The notes beneath the pieces are model-generated. The model had not been told where the DNA came from. It saw only the letters and a program-made list of their open reading frames with translations, and did no database searches. Source: Planctomycetes bacterium B3_Pla (GTDB taxonomy: Bacteria > Planctomycetota > Phycisphaerae > Sedimentisphaerales > Anaerobacaceae). Taken from it: a stretch of 64,000 nucleotides of DNA. Within the stretch, counting starts at the first letter, position 1, and the number at the start of each line of letters is the position of its first letter. A program made the position numbers and the translations under genes. Positions 1 through 8,075 of this stretch are shown here, piece by piece. The stretch is taken from contig NJBM01000007.1 in assembly GCA_005223045.1 (NCBI GenBank), positions 1 to 64,000 of the forward strand. Reading direction: 5' to 3'.

Positions 1-2
1 TT

Positions 3-536
3 TTAAGACGTGAGGTAACCGGCCCGGCGATCGGATGCCCCAAGAGGATTTATCATAAGTGCTACAAAATGTCCCTGCCCCAGGACATTGTTAGATTCTA
101 TCACGAGGATAAGGGCCTGGGCTGTATAGCTATAGATGATTTCGCACATTCAAGGGTCCTCGAACGTCTGCTTATGTATGAACAGCGGATCGAGCAAAGC
201 TTAGACAGAACAATGACCAAGCTAAAGAAGCTTCAATTGATGCGCAAAATGGAGATTCACGAGGCCGCCAAACAGAAAAATGCCGACGAGATTCATACGG
301 CTATGGATAATGCCGCCGATTGTCAGCAACAAAGTACCGGTTGCGCAAAACAAAGCCAATTCTCTCCGTCCCAAATAGGTGTAACATCTTTACTACAGGA
401 TGTTTATCAAAAGATATCCCGCCCCGTACACGGGCAAAACAAAGCCAATCAAACCCAATTTCAAGCTCCCCCGAAAGCAGCGGGAAGGACAAAAGCGTGC
501 CTGCAAGTGTCATCCGGCCCTGAAGCCGCCGGATAG
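3..536 (+). CDS. Hypothetical protein with repeat-derived C-terminus, 5' partial
   Basis: The frame is open to the left edge of the window, so the gene probably starts upstream; the first ATG inside is at 69. Residues after that ATG form a charged, probably helical segment (RLLMYEQRIEQSLDRTM, then KLKKLQLMRKME) that I associate with a planctomycete family of unknown function (RYExxLexSLYRaLxeLxxLQ type). The C-terminal part is low-complexity and contains CAKQSQF and QNKANQTQF, which are translations of one short DNA repeat read in different frames. No enzymatic motif is visible. Function is unknown, and the C-terminal half may simply be repeat DNA captured by the reading frame. Confidence 0.45.
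   Translation, partial: LRREVTGPAIGCPKRIYHKCYKMSLPQDIVRFYHEDKGLGCIAIDDFAHSRVLERLLMYEQRIEQSLDRTMTKLKKLQLMRKMEIHEAAKQKNADEIHTAMDNAADCQQQSTGCAKQSQFSPSQIGVTSLLQDVYQKISRPVHGQNKANQTQFQAPPKAAGRTKACLQVSSGPEAAG
345..449 (+). repeat. Two copies of a 16-bp direct repeat inside the first ORF
   Basis: The 16-mer GCAAAACAAAGCCAAT occurs exactly at 345-360 and 434-449, 89 bp apart. The first copy is read as AKQSQ(F) and the second as QNKAN, so what is conserved is the DNA and not the peptide. A diverged third unit (AAACCCAATTTC) follows the second copy. From familiarity with planctomycete sequences I believe this is a dispersed repeat family, but the window itself shows only these copies. Confidence 0.6.
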
Positions 537-707
537 ACAGGCACTTTCGGCTAATCGGCAGGTATAAATGGGCCGTCCCGGGGACTCCTTACGGAGGACG
601 GCAACAAAAAAGTCGTCCGGGGCGCCCGCTCTCTGACCGGATGAAGCTATATTTCATATATGTGGGTGCAAAAGGTTCTCTTGCAATTATAAGCGAAACT
701 TATTAGA

Positions 708-1220
708 ATGGCGGGCATGAAATATCAGCTATCTGACCTTGAGAGAAGGATATTAGCCGCTCTTCAGGGGGGATTTCCAAGAAGCCGGACTCCCTATAAA
801 GACGTGGCCGAACAGGCGGGTATTGCCACGGAGCAACTCCTGGCCGTCCTGAAAGACTGGAAACGCGACGGCAAGCTCCGGCGTATCGGGGCGATAGTGC
901 ATCATTCGAGGGTGGGGTTGTCCGGCGGGGCGATGGTTGCCTGGCAGGTAGAGGACAAGCACGTCGAGCGGGTGGGCACGACATTGGCAGGATTCAAGGA
1001 GGTCAGCCACGCCTATGAGCGAAGGACGACTGAAAACTGGTCTTATAACGTATATACAATGGTCCACGGGGCGGATGCCGAGGCGGTTGAGCAGACCGTC
1101 GGGCGCATGAGCGAAGCCTGCGGGGTATCTGATTACCGCATACTGGCCACGAAAAAGGAACTTAAGAAGGTTCCGCCGACGTACATAATTGAAAAGGAAA
1201 AAGGAAGTAGGGTGCGATGA
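708..1220 (+). CDS. ahbB: Siroheme decarboxylase subunit AhbB
   Basis: AhbA and AhbB together remove two acetate carboxyls from siroheme to give 12,18-didecarboxysiroheme, the first step of the alternative (Ahb) haem pathway in the cytoplasm. The 170-residue protein has an Lrp/AsnC-like fold: an N-terminal winged helix (about 1-65, ending LRRIGAIVHH) and a C-terminal ferredoxin-like half with VSHAYERR, NVYTM and TKKELKK, as in AhbB (AhbA has VTHNYLR instead). It heads an operon with a HemX-like protein, hemA, ahbD and ahbC; its partner ahbA lies apart at 13.3 kb. A second ATG at 717 is an alternative start. The last codons and the stop lie inside a palindromic repeat, so the C-terminus has been set by that insertion. 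Confidence 0.9.
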   Translation: MAGMKYQLSDLERRILAALQGGFPRSRTPYKDVAEQAGIATEQLLAVLKDWKRDGKLRRIGAIVHHSRVGLSGGAMVAWQVEDKHVERVGTTLAGFKEVSHAYERRTTENWSYNVYTMVHGADAEAVEQTVGRMSEACGVSDYRILATKKELKKVPPTYIIEKEKGSRVR

Positions 1221-1274
1221 ATCGCACCGATAATGTGGGAACATGTCAATGGTGCGATTCATCGCACCCTACTT
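1205..1274. repeat. Nested palindromic element between ahbB and the hemX-like gene
   Basis: A perfect 24-bp inverted repeat (1205-1228 against 1251-1274) is separated by 22 bp. Each arm is itself a hairpin: GGTGCGAT, a 2-nt loop, then ATCGCACC. The whole can fold as one long stem or as two small cloverleaf-like stems. This resembles the REP/MITE-like palindromes with ends of the type TAGGGTGCG that are scattered through many bacterial genomes. It supplies the stop codon of ahbB and lies just ahead of the next gene, so it could also affect mRNA processing within the operon. Confidence 0.85.
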
Positions 1275-1289
1275 GGTCTTGAGATTGTT

Positions 1290-2162
1290 ATGTTTGAGTT
1301 GCCTTTATCTGAAATGATCATATTTGCCGTTGTCATTGCGGCGTATCTCGCTGCCGCGGCGGCCGGGGTGCTTCAGTTGTTAGCGGGGGGCGAGAAATAC
1401 AGGCGATTTTTGTTGCCGCTCGTTTCTCTGGCCGTGACGCTTGAGGCGGTGATTCTCATATTCAGGGCCGTTGCGATAAAGGCTGTGCCGCTGACAGGGC
1501 TGTTCGAGTCGATGATCGTTCTTACCATTGCGTTCGGGCTGACGTATCTGTTTCTGAGCATCGGCATCCAGAGAGTGTGGTTCGGTTCGGTGATGGTGTG
1601 GGTCATGCTGGTGCTCATACTGCTTGCGGCGGTAGTCGCTAAACCTGCTTCTCCAGCCTCCGCGATGGCTTCCAGGCCCTGGGCGATCGCCCACGGCATT
1701 TCGATGGCGCTGGCCAGCGCAGCGGCGATGCTGGCGACAGCCAGCGCGGTGCTTTACCTGTACTCCAGGCGAAAGCTCAAGCGAAAGGACCTGCTCGGCG
1801 TCCTCGGCAAAGTACCCAATATAGAGAAGCTCGAACGCATGAACCTTCTCGGCGTGAAGCTTTGCTTCATACTACTGACGTTTGGGCTGGTCAGCGGCAT
1901 CGGCCTGTCAATCTCGCTGAAAATGACGAGCCGTGCCTGGCTCACAGATCCGAAAATCGTCCTCATAGAGATTGTCTGGCTGCTGCTCGGAGTGATCCTC
2001 GTACTGTGGAAAACGATCAAACTAAAGGAAAAAACAATTGCCTACATGACGCTCGTTGCGTTTGCCTTGATTCTGTTCGCGGTGGTTGGGACTTCGGTGT
2101 TCTGCGAGACGGGGCACGACTTTGCCGGAAGCAACGTCAAGACCGGCGAACAGGCAATATAA
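1290..2162 (+). CDS. HemX/CcsA-like integral membrane protein
   Basis: A 290-residue protein with about eight predicted membrane segments, of the cytochrome c assembly (CcsA/HemX) superfamily. The stretch IEKLERMNLLGVKL followed by LTFGLVSGIG corresponds to the conserved centre of HemX/CcsA. The haem-handling WWD motif (WGxxWxWDxKE) is absent; the position holds SRAWLTDPKIV, as in HemX. HemX proteins are commonly encoded next to hemA and affect glutamyl-tRNA reductase level or haem handling. I chose the ATG at 1290 because the longer frame (ATG 1233) begins inside the palindromic element. hemA follows after 9 bp. Confidence 0.75.
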   Translation: MFELPLSEMIIFAVVIAAYLAAAAAGVLQLLAGGEKYRRFLLPLVSLAVTLEAVILIFRAVAIKAVPLTGLFESMIVLTIAFGLTYLFLSIGIQRVWFGSVMVWVMLVLILLAAVVAKPASPASAMASRPWAIAHGISMALASAAAMLATASAVLYLYSRRKLKRKDLLGVLGKVPNIEKLERMNLLGVKLCFILLTFGLVSGIGLSISLKMTSRAWLTDPKIVLIEIVWLLLGVILVLWKTIKLKEKTIAYMTLVAFALILFAVVGTSVFCETGHDFAGSNVKTGEQAI

Positions 2163-2171
2163 GAGCAAGAA

Positions 2172-3482
2172 ATGAAGATCGTAGTATTAGGACTCAACCA
2201 CAAAACTGCTCCGGTGGAGATTCGCGAGAAGCTGGCCTTCGACACAGCCGAGACGAGCCGGGCGCTGTGCGAGCTGAAAAAAAGGTTCGCCCAGGCTGAG
2301 TTCGCACTCATATCGACCTGCAACCGTGTCGAGCTGTATTGTGCCGGCAAGCACTGCCAGGGGGCCGATCCGGACAGGCTCGCCGGGTTCCTCTCGGAGT
2401 TCCATGGCATCGAACTGGACAAATTCCGTGAGTTCCTATACATCCATGAGGATGAAGATGCGGTCCGGCATCTGCTGACGGTCGCATCGAGCCTGGACAG
2501 CCTTGTCGTGGGCGAGGCACAGATAATCGGGCAGGTCAAAGACAGCTACAAGCTTGCCTGTGCGGCGAAAACCACCGGCAAGGTCCTGAATCGTTTGTTT
2601 CACAGCGCCTTTGCCACGAGCAAGAAGGTCTATACGACTACCTCTATCTCCAGCGGCAGGGTGAGCGTTGCCGGCGTTGCGGTCGAGCTGGCTAAGCAAC
2701 TCTTTGCCGATATCTCGTCGGCAAAGGTCGTCGTTATTGGCGCCGGGGATATGGGCCAGTTGATAATCCAGCACCTGCTTCAGGTCGGCGCTCGAAACAT
2801 AACGGTCGTCAATCGCTCTTACGACCGCGGGCTGAAGGTTGCCGAGCAGTACGGTATAGACGCTCGCCAATGGGAGCATCTCGACGAGCAGTTGATTGGG
2901 GCAAACATAGCGATAGCTTCGGCTTCGGTGCAGGACTACCTGTTCAGGAAGGATTCGTTCAAGAAGATAATGGCCCGCCGCAGGGAAGAGACATTGCTGA
3001 TTATCGACATAGCCGTGCCGCGGAACTTCGAGCCTGCCGTCAACGAGCTGGAGGGGCTATATCTTTACAGCGTTGACGATCTGGCGGCGGTGGTCGAGCA
3101 GAATCGCAAGGCCCGCCAGCGCGATATGGCCAGGGGCATGGAGATCGTGCTCGAAAATGTGACGGAGTTTACAGAATGGTTCGGGGCCAAGGACATCGGG
3201 CCTCTGATAGGCCGGATGAAGGAACAATTCGCACAGATCGGCAGGAACGAGATGGACCGGTTCTTCGTCGGGACCAGAGAAGAAGCCTCATGCAAAGAAG
3301 TTATGGAAGAGATGGTCAACCGCGTGGTCAATAAGCTGCTGCACTGTGTGATAAAGAACGTCAACATCGTAGCTAAGGAGGACGGAGCGACCGAGGCTGC
3401 AAGGCTGGTGGACACCATTGTCAAACAAGCCGAGGAGATAACGTCCGAGCCAAATGGCGATAAGGAGGATTCGCAGTCGTGA
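2172..3482 (+). CDS. hemA: Glutamyl-tRNA reductase
   Basis: Reduces glutamyl-tRNA(Glu) with NADPH to glutamate-1-semialdehyde, the first committed step of tetrapyrrole synthesis. The 436-residue length is normal. The N-terminus MKIVVLGLNHKTAPVEIRE and the catalytic Cys50 in LISTCNRVELY are intact. VVGEAQIIGQVKDSY and the NADPH-binding VVVIGAGDMGQL follow, then the C-terminal dimerisation helices. Its stop overlaps the GTG start of ahbD by 4 bp, which suggests translational coupling. With hemL at 10.4-11.7 kb it provides the C5 route to aminolevulinate. Confidence 0.97.
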   Translation: MKIVVLGLNHKTAPVEIREKLAFDTAETSRALCELKKRFAQAEFALISTCNRVELYCAGKHCQGADPDRLAGFLSEFHGIELDKFREFLYIHEDEDAVRHLLTVASSLDSLVVGEAQIIGQVKDSYKLACAAKTTGKVLNRLFHSAFATSKKVYTTTSISSGRVSVAGVAVELAKQLFADISSAKVVVIGAGDMGQLIIQHLLQVGARNITVVNRSYDRGLKVAEQYGIDARQWEHLDEQLIGANIAIASASVQDYLFRKDSFKKIMARRREETLLIIDIAVPRNFEPAVNELEGLYLYSVDDLAAVVEQNRKARQRDMARGMEIVLENVTEFTEWFGAKDIGPLIGRMKEQFAQIGRNEMDRFFVGTREEASCKEVMEEMVNRVVNKLLHCVIKNVNIVAKEDGATEAARLVDTIVKQAEEITSEPNGDKEDSQS

Positions 3483-4588
3483 AAGATCCCTCGCGTTCAA
3501 AACAGATTCTGAGACTCCTGTTCTGGGAGAGCACGATAAAGTGCAATTTGACCTGCGCACACTGCCGGCGGATAGAATCCGATGAGCAGGCCCATACGGA
3601 CCTGTCAACCGCCCAGGCGAAGGCCCTTATAGAGCAGTTGGCTGAGCTGGGCAAGGGACAGCCTATGATGCCGGTATTGGTGTTTTCAGGAGGCGAGCCG
3701 CTCTGCCGCCAGGATTTGTTTGAGTTGATCGGCCAGGCTAAGTCCCTGGGAATAACTCCCGCATTGGCAACGAACGGGACGCTGGTAGATACGACCGTTG
3801 CTAAGCAGATAAGTGACAGTGGAGTAGCGAGGGTATCGGTGAGTCTGGATGGAGCGACCGCTGAGATTCATAACAGGTTGAGGCAGCTTGAAGGCTCGTT
3901 CGAGCGGGCCATCGAAGGCATAGGACATCTTCGTGACCGGCAAGTGCCGTTCCAGATCAATATCACCCTGACTAAGCATAATGCCCATCAGTTGGAGGAT
4001 GTTTACGAACTTGCCAGGTCCCTCGGTGCCGTGGCGGTCCACATATTTATGCTGGTACCGGTCGGTTGCGGTCAGTCGCTGGCCGAGACCGACATGCTTT
4101 CGCCCGAGCAGTATGAGCAGAAAATGGTTGACATTTGCAGCCTTGACGGGCGAGGTGAATTGCAGATGAAGGTGACCTGCGGGCCCCACTATGAGCGCGT
4201 AATCAGGCAGCAGGGTTTGTACAAAGCCCGAATGAAGGCCGTCCACAGCGGCGGCGAGACCCCCGGCAGGGGCGGGCACGGCGCACCATCAAGAGGCTGC
4301 CTTGCAGGTCTTGGTGTGTTATTTGTAGGGCATCAGGGGGACGTATTCCCGTGCGGCTACCTGCCCGTGAACTGCGGCAACGTTCTTGAGGACAAGCTTT
4401 CGGATATATGGTACGGCAGCAAAGACCTTGCGCGGATGCGCGAAGGCAGCGAACTCGAAGGCAAGTGCGGCGTATGCGGCTACAAACAGATATGTGGCGG
4501 GTGCCGGGGCAGGGCGTATGCTGCTTCGGGCAATTATATGGCCGAGGAGCCGTTTTGTGCTTACGTGCCGCCGGAAGCGACCCGCTGA
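3479..4588 (+). CDS. ahbD: Radical SAM haem synthase AhbD (Fe-coproporphyrin III decarboxylase)
   Basis: AhbD converts two propionates of Fe-coproporphyrin III to vinyls, giving haem b. The 369-residue protein has the radical SAM cluster motif CxxxCxxC (Cys22, Cys26, Cys29), the FSGGEPL motif, and a C-terminal SPASM-like cysteine set ending in CGVCGYKQICGGCRGRAYA and EEPFC, typical of AhbD. It starts at a GTG overlapping the hemA stop (GTGA). Assignment as AhbD and not AhbC rests on the short N-terminus and the CGGCRGRAYA signature; the next gene has the AhbC/NirJ features. Confidence 0.88.
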   Translation: MKDPSRSKQILRLLFWESTIKCNLTCAHCRRIESDEQAHTDLSTAQAKALIEQLAELGKGQPMMPVLVFSGGEPLCRQDLFELIGQAKSLGITPALATNGTLVDTTVAKQISDSGVARVSVSLDGATAEIHNRLRQLEGSFERAIEGIGHLRDRQVPFQINITLTKHNAHQLEDVYELARSLGAVAVHIFMLVPVGCGQSLAETDMLSPEQYEQKMVDICSLDGRGELQMKVTCGPHYERVIRQQGLYKARMKAVHSGGETPGRGGHGAPSRGCLAGLGVLFVGHQGDVFPCGYLPVNCGNVLEDKLSDIWYGSKDLARMREGSELEGKCGVCGYKQICGGCRGRAYAASGNYMAEEPFCAYVPPEATR

Positions 4589-4625
4589 GCTTCAAGAAGT
4601 TATTTTGGATATTAGAGGTTGGTTT

Positions 4626-5876
4626 ATGATTAATATTAGCAAACTGTACTGTGACCAGGTGACTCCGGGCGATTGGCTTCGCTACGGAAAAACAGGCTCG
4701 GGCGAGCGCGAAGGTGAGGTCGTGCCCAAGAAAGCGTCCGAGAGACGTCCTATCGTTGTGTGGAACATCACCAGGGCGTGCAATCTAAAGTGTGTGCATT
4801 GTTATAACGACAGCGGGGCCTCCAAGGCCAATGATGAGGTATCGACCGATGAGGCAAAAACTGTCTTGGACAGCCTGGAGGAATTTGGCGTTCCATCGGT
4901 TTTGTTCTCCGGCGGCGAGCCTCTGATGCGCCCCGATTTGTTTGAACTGATCGAGTATGCGGTCGGGCGAGGACTGCGTGCGGTTATCTCGACCAATGGG
5001 ACCCTCATAACAGCCGAGATGGCAAAACAGATAAAGAAGCACGGCGTCTCGTACGTCGGCATCAGCCTTGACGGCATAGGCGAGATAAACGACAAGTTCA
5101 GGGGTGTAGCCGGGGCGTTTGACAGGGCCGTGCAGGGCATAAAGAATTGTCAGGATGCGGGCGTGAGAATCGGCCTGCGACTGACGCTAACCAAGAAGAA
5201 CGTTCAGGATCTGGAGAGTCTGTTCGGCTTTTTCGAGACCGAGAATATCGAGCGGGCCTGCTTCTACCATTTTGTCCCGAGCGGCAGAGGCGGGACCATG
5301 GCGACCGAGGATCTTACGCACGCCCAGAGCAGGGATGCGGTCGATACAATATTAGCCAAGACCAGGCAGTACAAACAGGCCGGCAAGACGACCGACATTC
5401 TTACCGTCGATAACCATGTTGACGGTGTATATCTGTACCTGAAATTGAAGCAAGAGGATCCCGCCCGTGCAGAGGAAGTTTGGAAGCTGCTGACCTGGAA
5501 CGGCGGCGGCATGTACAGCAGCGGGGTCGGCATCGGCTGCATCGATTTTCACGGGAAAGTGCATCCGGACCAGTTCTGGTGGCATTACGACCTCGGCGAC
5601 GTCCGAAAGAGACCTTTCGGCCAGATTTGGACCGACACGAGCGATCCGGTTCTTCGGGGCCTGAAAGATCGCCGCAACTACGTCAAGGGAAGATGCCGGC
5701 TTTGCAAGTTCTTTGACGGATGCGGCGGGAGTTTAAGGGTCCGCGCGGATTTGCACTTCGGCGATCCCTGGGCACCGGATCCCGGGTGCTACTTATCGGA
5801 CGCTGAGATAGGCCTGGATGAGCAGAAACAGGCGGAATTGGAAAGCAGCGGAGAGGTTTTCAAGATGCCTGATTAG
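4626..5876 (+). CDS. ahbC: 12,18-didecarboxysiroheme deacetylase AhbC (radical SAM, NirJ-like)
   Basis: AhbC removes the C2 and C7 acetate groups of didecarboxysiroheme to give Fe-coproporphyrin III. The 416-residue protein begins MINISKLYCDQVTPGDWLRY, the usual AhbC/NirJ start, preceded by AGAGG at 4614-4618, so I prefer this ATG over the much longer frame from 4386. The radical SAM cysteines are Cys52, Cys56 and Cys59 (ITRACNLKCVHCY), with FSGGEPL. The C-terminal auxiliary cluster is CRLCKFFDGCGGSLRVRA, then GCYL. It is the last gene of the ahbB-hemX-hemA-ahbD-ahbC operon. NirJ of haem d1 synthesis is a paralogue, but no other nir gene is present. Confidence 0.88.
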   Translation: MINISKLYCDQVTPGDWLRYGKTGSGEREGEVVPKKASERRPIVVWNITRACNLKCVHCYNDSGASKANDEVSTDEAKTVLDSLEEFGVPSVLFSGGEPLMRPDLFELIEYAVGRGLRAVISTNGTLITAEMAKQIKKHGVSYVGISLDGIGEINDKFRGVAGAFDRAVQGIKNCQDAGVRIGLRLTLTKKNVQDLESLFGFFETENIERACFYHFVPSGRGGTMATEDLTHAQSRDAVDTILAKTRQYKQAGKTTDILTVDNHVDGVYLYLKLKQEDPARAEEVWKLLTWNGGGMYSSGVGIGCIDFHGKVHPDQFWWHYDLGDVRKRPFGQIWTDTSDPVLRGLKDRRNYVKGRCRLCKFFDGCGGSLRVRADLHFGDPWAPDPGCYLSDAEIGLDEQKQAELESSGEVFKMPD

Positions 5877-6012
5877 TTTTCGCACACATCTGTTTCTCGG
5901 GGGGAGTTGCCACACAGCCAACTCCAGGACGGCCATCGAGGAGCCTTGGCCTGCTTGATTCTTGAATTTTGGAGACCGGGAGATACAGATGCAGTGAAAA
6001 CTGCGAAAAATT

Positions 6013-6028
6013 GTCTCAAAAGTGAGAA
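6013..6028. promoter_or_regulatory. Palindromic operator candidate, copy 1 (upstream of the first sensor kinase)
   Basis: GTCTCA-AAAG-TGAGAA is a near-perfect copy of the palindrome TTCTCA-N4-TGAGAA found at five other intergenic places in the window. It lies 8 bp before a good -35 element (6036). That position could suit an activator or a repressor. Confidence 0.55.
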
Positions 6029-6035
6029 TTTCTTC

Positions 6036-6064
6036 TTGCTTTCTTTTGTCAACTCGGATAGAAT
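6036..6064 (+). promoter_or_regulatory. Candidate sigma-70 promoter for the first sensor kinase
   Basis: TTGCTT (6036-6041) and TAGAAT (6059-6064) are separated by 17 bp, about 100 bp before the proposed kinase start, and directly follow the palindrome at 6013-6028. Confidence 0.45.
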
Positions 6065-6162
6065 GTCTGTAACCTGGATAAAGGGGGGGATCTTCTGCAG
6101 GGTGTCGAACCTTGGGAATTCGTGGAACGCCAAGCACCATGCAGGCAGGGCAAGAAAATATT

Positions 6163-7998
6163 ATGGACGTAAAGTCAAGCACGGTCAGTGATTTCATGGA
6201 CAAGCCAAGTCAGTACACTCGCGATACCCTCGCCGAGCAGATACTCTGGCTCATACGGCTGCGGTGGATTGCGTGCGCGAGTATCGTAGCCGCTTGCCTG
6301 ATGGGAACTTACGTCTTTGGCGTGTTTGAAAACGCCGTACCGATCTATGTCTGCGCGGGGCTGCTTTTTCTGTCCAACATCCTATACCTGGTCGCTGCCA
6401 CAAAGAAAGCCGAGCGTTCCGGCCGCAAAGATATCACGCTGGGAATGATTCAGATCGAGGCGGATTTGGTCTTGCTTACGGCCGTGCTGCACTTTTCGGG
6501 TGGAGTGGTCAACCCATTCCTTTTGCTCTATATAGCCCCCATCATCATAGCGACAATAATTCTTCCAAGGACAATGTCGTATGCAGTTGGCCTGACCGCC
6601 ATACTGTTGTTTGGCCTGCTGGCCGTAAGCGAACTGTACGGAGGCGCCTGGCTGGGACATTACCCGCTGCGTCTTTCTTCTGTCGGCGGGTTATGGAGGA
6701 ATCGCGTATATGTGCTCGGCGCTTTTGCGGCGTTCGTCAGCACCATAGTGCTGGTCCAATACCTCACGAGGGTAATCATCGCCCGAATGACCGCAAAAGA
6801 ACTGGAAGCAGCGCGAAACAACGATGTGCTCGAGGCGGTCATCAATGCGATGGCCGAGGGGCTGATTTTTGTCACCTTTGATGCCAAAGTGGCAATTTGT
6901 AACCCGGCAGCGAAGCTGTGGAAGAAAAACGGCGATGTCAACAAGAAGGACAATTCGATTGACAATTTCTTGCCCACTTTAACAGAGCACATGAAAGTTC
7001 TTTTGAGCGACGGTGACAAAGCGGCAAACTGGACTGAGACAATTGAATTCAATACCGACGGTCCCGGACAGCGCTATATTGAGGTCAAGAGCTGCCCCGT
7101 GGTGGGCATTGACGGACAGAGATTGGGATATGTGATTGTCGGGCAGGACTTAACCGAGCACAGAAAGCTGACCGAAGATCTGCTGGAGCGAACCGAAGAG
7201 GTCACTGAAATTAACGAAATGTTGAAGATGTCACGAGTGGAAATGGCCCAGCGAGAAAAGATGGTCGCAATCGGCCAGATGGCAACGGGAATCGCGCACG
7301 AGATAGGCAATCCTCTGGCGAGCATCTCTTCGGTGGCGCAGTATTTAACCAGAAAGACTACGGTATATGAGCAGAAGGAACAGTTATTGGTTATACAATA
7401 TCATATTAACCGCATCTCGAACATTCTGAAACGAATGCTCGGTTTGTCCCGGCCGGCCACAAGCGAGTACAAATGGACCGATGTCAACTCATTGATAGAC
7501 AACACCCTGTCGCTTATAAACTTCGACAAACGGGCCCGGTCGGTCACTATCGAGAATATCGCCAGTCCTGATTTGCCGACGGTATGGCTGAATCCGCAGC
7601 ATTTCGAGCAGGTTTTTCTCAACATCATTATTAACGCCCTGGACGCAATGAACGCCAGGCAGGACCTCAAGGAGCATACGCTCAAGATAACAAGGGATTC
7701 CAAAGACGACGATACGATTGAGATTCGAATCAGTGATACGGGTATTGGAATGAAACCTGAGGTCTGCAAACGTGCCTTCGAGTCATTCTTTACGACCAAG
7801 GAAATAGGCAAGGGAACGGGGCTCGGGCTTTTCATAAGCTACAATCTTGTCACGGAAGTGGACGGCACGATTGAATTGGTCTCGGAACCTGACAAAGGCG
7901 CCACCGTAATAATCCGTATTCCTTTGAGGCCCAAAAAAGAGCTGATCGCAGGCGATGATTCGCAAAACTCTTTGCCGTCAAAAGCAAAGACAGGTTAA
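6163..7998 (+). CDS. Sensor histidine kinase with RegB-like membrane domain and PAS domain
   Basis: Probably the membrane sensor that phosphorylates the NtrC-type regulator encoded next. Order (611 residues): about six membrane segments (25-225) with the motif HFSGGVVNPF near residue 113, matching the GGxxNPF quinone-binding motif of RegB/PrrB; a PAS domain (about 225-345); the HisKA dimerisation helix with IAHEIGNPLASIS (phospho-acceptor His near 379); and a HATPase with the N, G1 and G2 boxes (NIIINALDA, DTGIGM, GTGLGL). Starts at ATG 6139 or a TTG at 6112 are possible; I took ATG 6163. The regulator begins 77 bp downstream. Confidence 0.88.
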   Translation: MDVKSSTVSDFMDKPSQYTRDTLAEQILWLIRLRWIACASIVAACLMGTYVFGVFENAVPIYVCAGLLFLSNILYLVAATKKAERSGRKDITLGMIQIEADLVLLTAVLHFSGGVVNPFLLLYIAPIIIATIILPRTMSYAVGLTAILLFGLLAVSELYGGAWLGHYPLRLSSVGGLWRNRVYVLGAFAAFVSTIVLVQYLTRVIIARMTAKELEAARNNDVLEAVINAMAEGLIFVTFDAKVAICNPAAKLWKKNGDVNKKDNSIDNFLPTLTEHMKVLLSDGDKAANWTETIEFNTDGPGQRYIEVKSCPVVGIDGQRLGYVIVGQDLTEHRKLTEDLLERTEEVTEINEMLKMSRVEMAQREKMVAIGQMATGIAHEIGNPLASISSVAQYLTRKTTVYEQKEQLLVIQYHINRISNILKRMLGLSRPATSEYKWTDVNSLIDNTLSLINFDKRARSVTIENIASPDLPTVWLNPQHFEQVFLNIIINALDAMNARQDLKEHTLKITRDSKDDDTIEIRISDTGIGMKPEVCKRAFESFFTTKEIGKGTGLGLFISYNLVTEVDGTIELVSEPDKGATVIIRIPLRPKKELIAGDDSQNSLPSKAKTG

Positions 7999-8075
7999 GG
8001 AATGCCAAACTTAAGTAAGAATATATGTAAACGGCCGCGCTGAAAGACAGGTGCGGCAAAGAGAGGTGACGAGCT

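Noticed and set aside
4386..4625. Long N-terminal extension of AhbC
   Set aside because: It overlaps ahbD in another frame; the family start MINISKLYC with a ribosome site lies at 4626.
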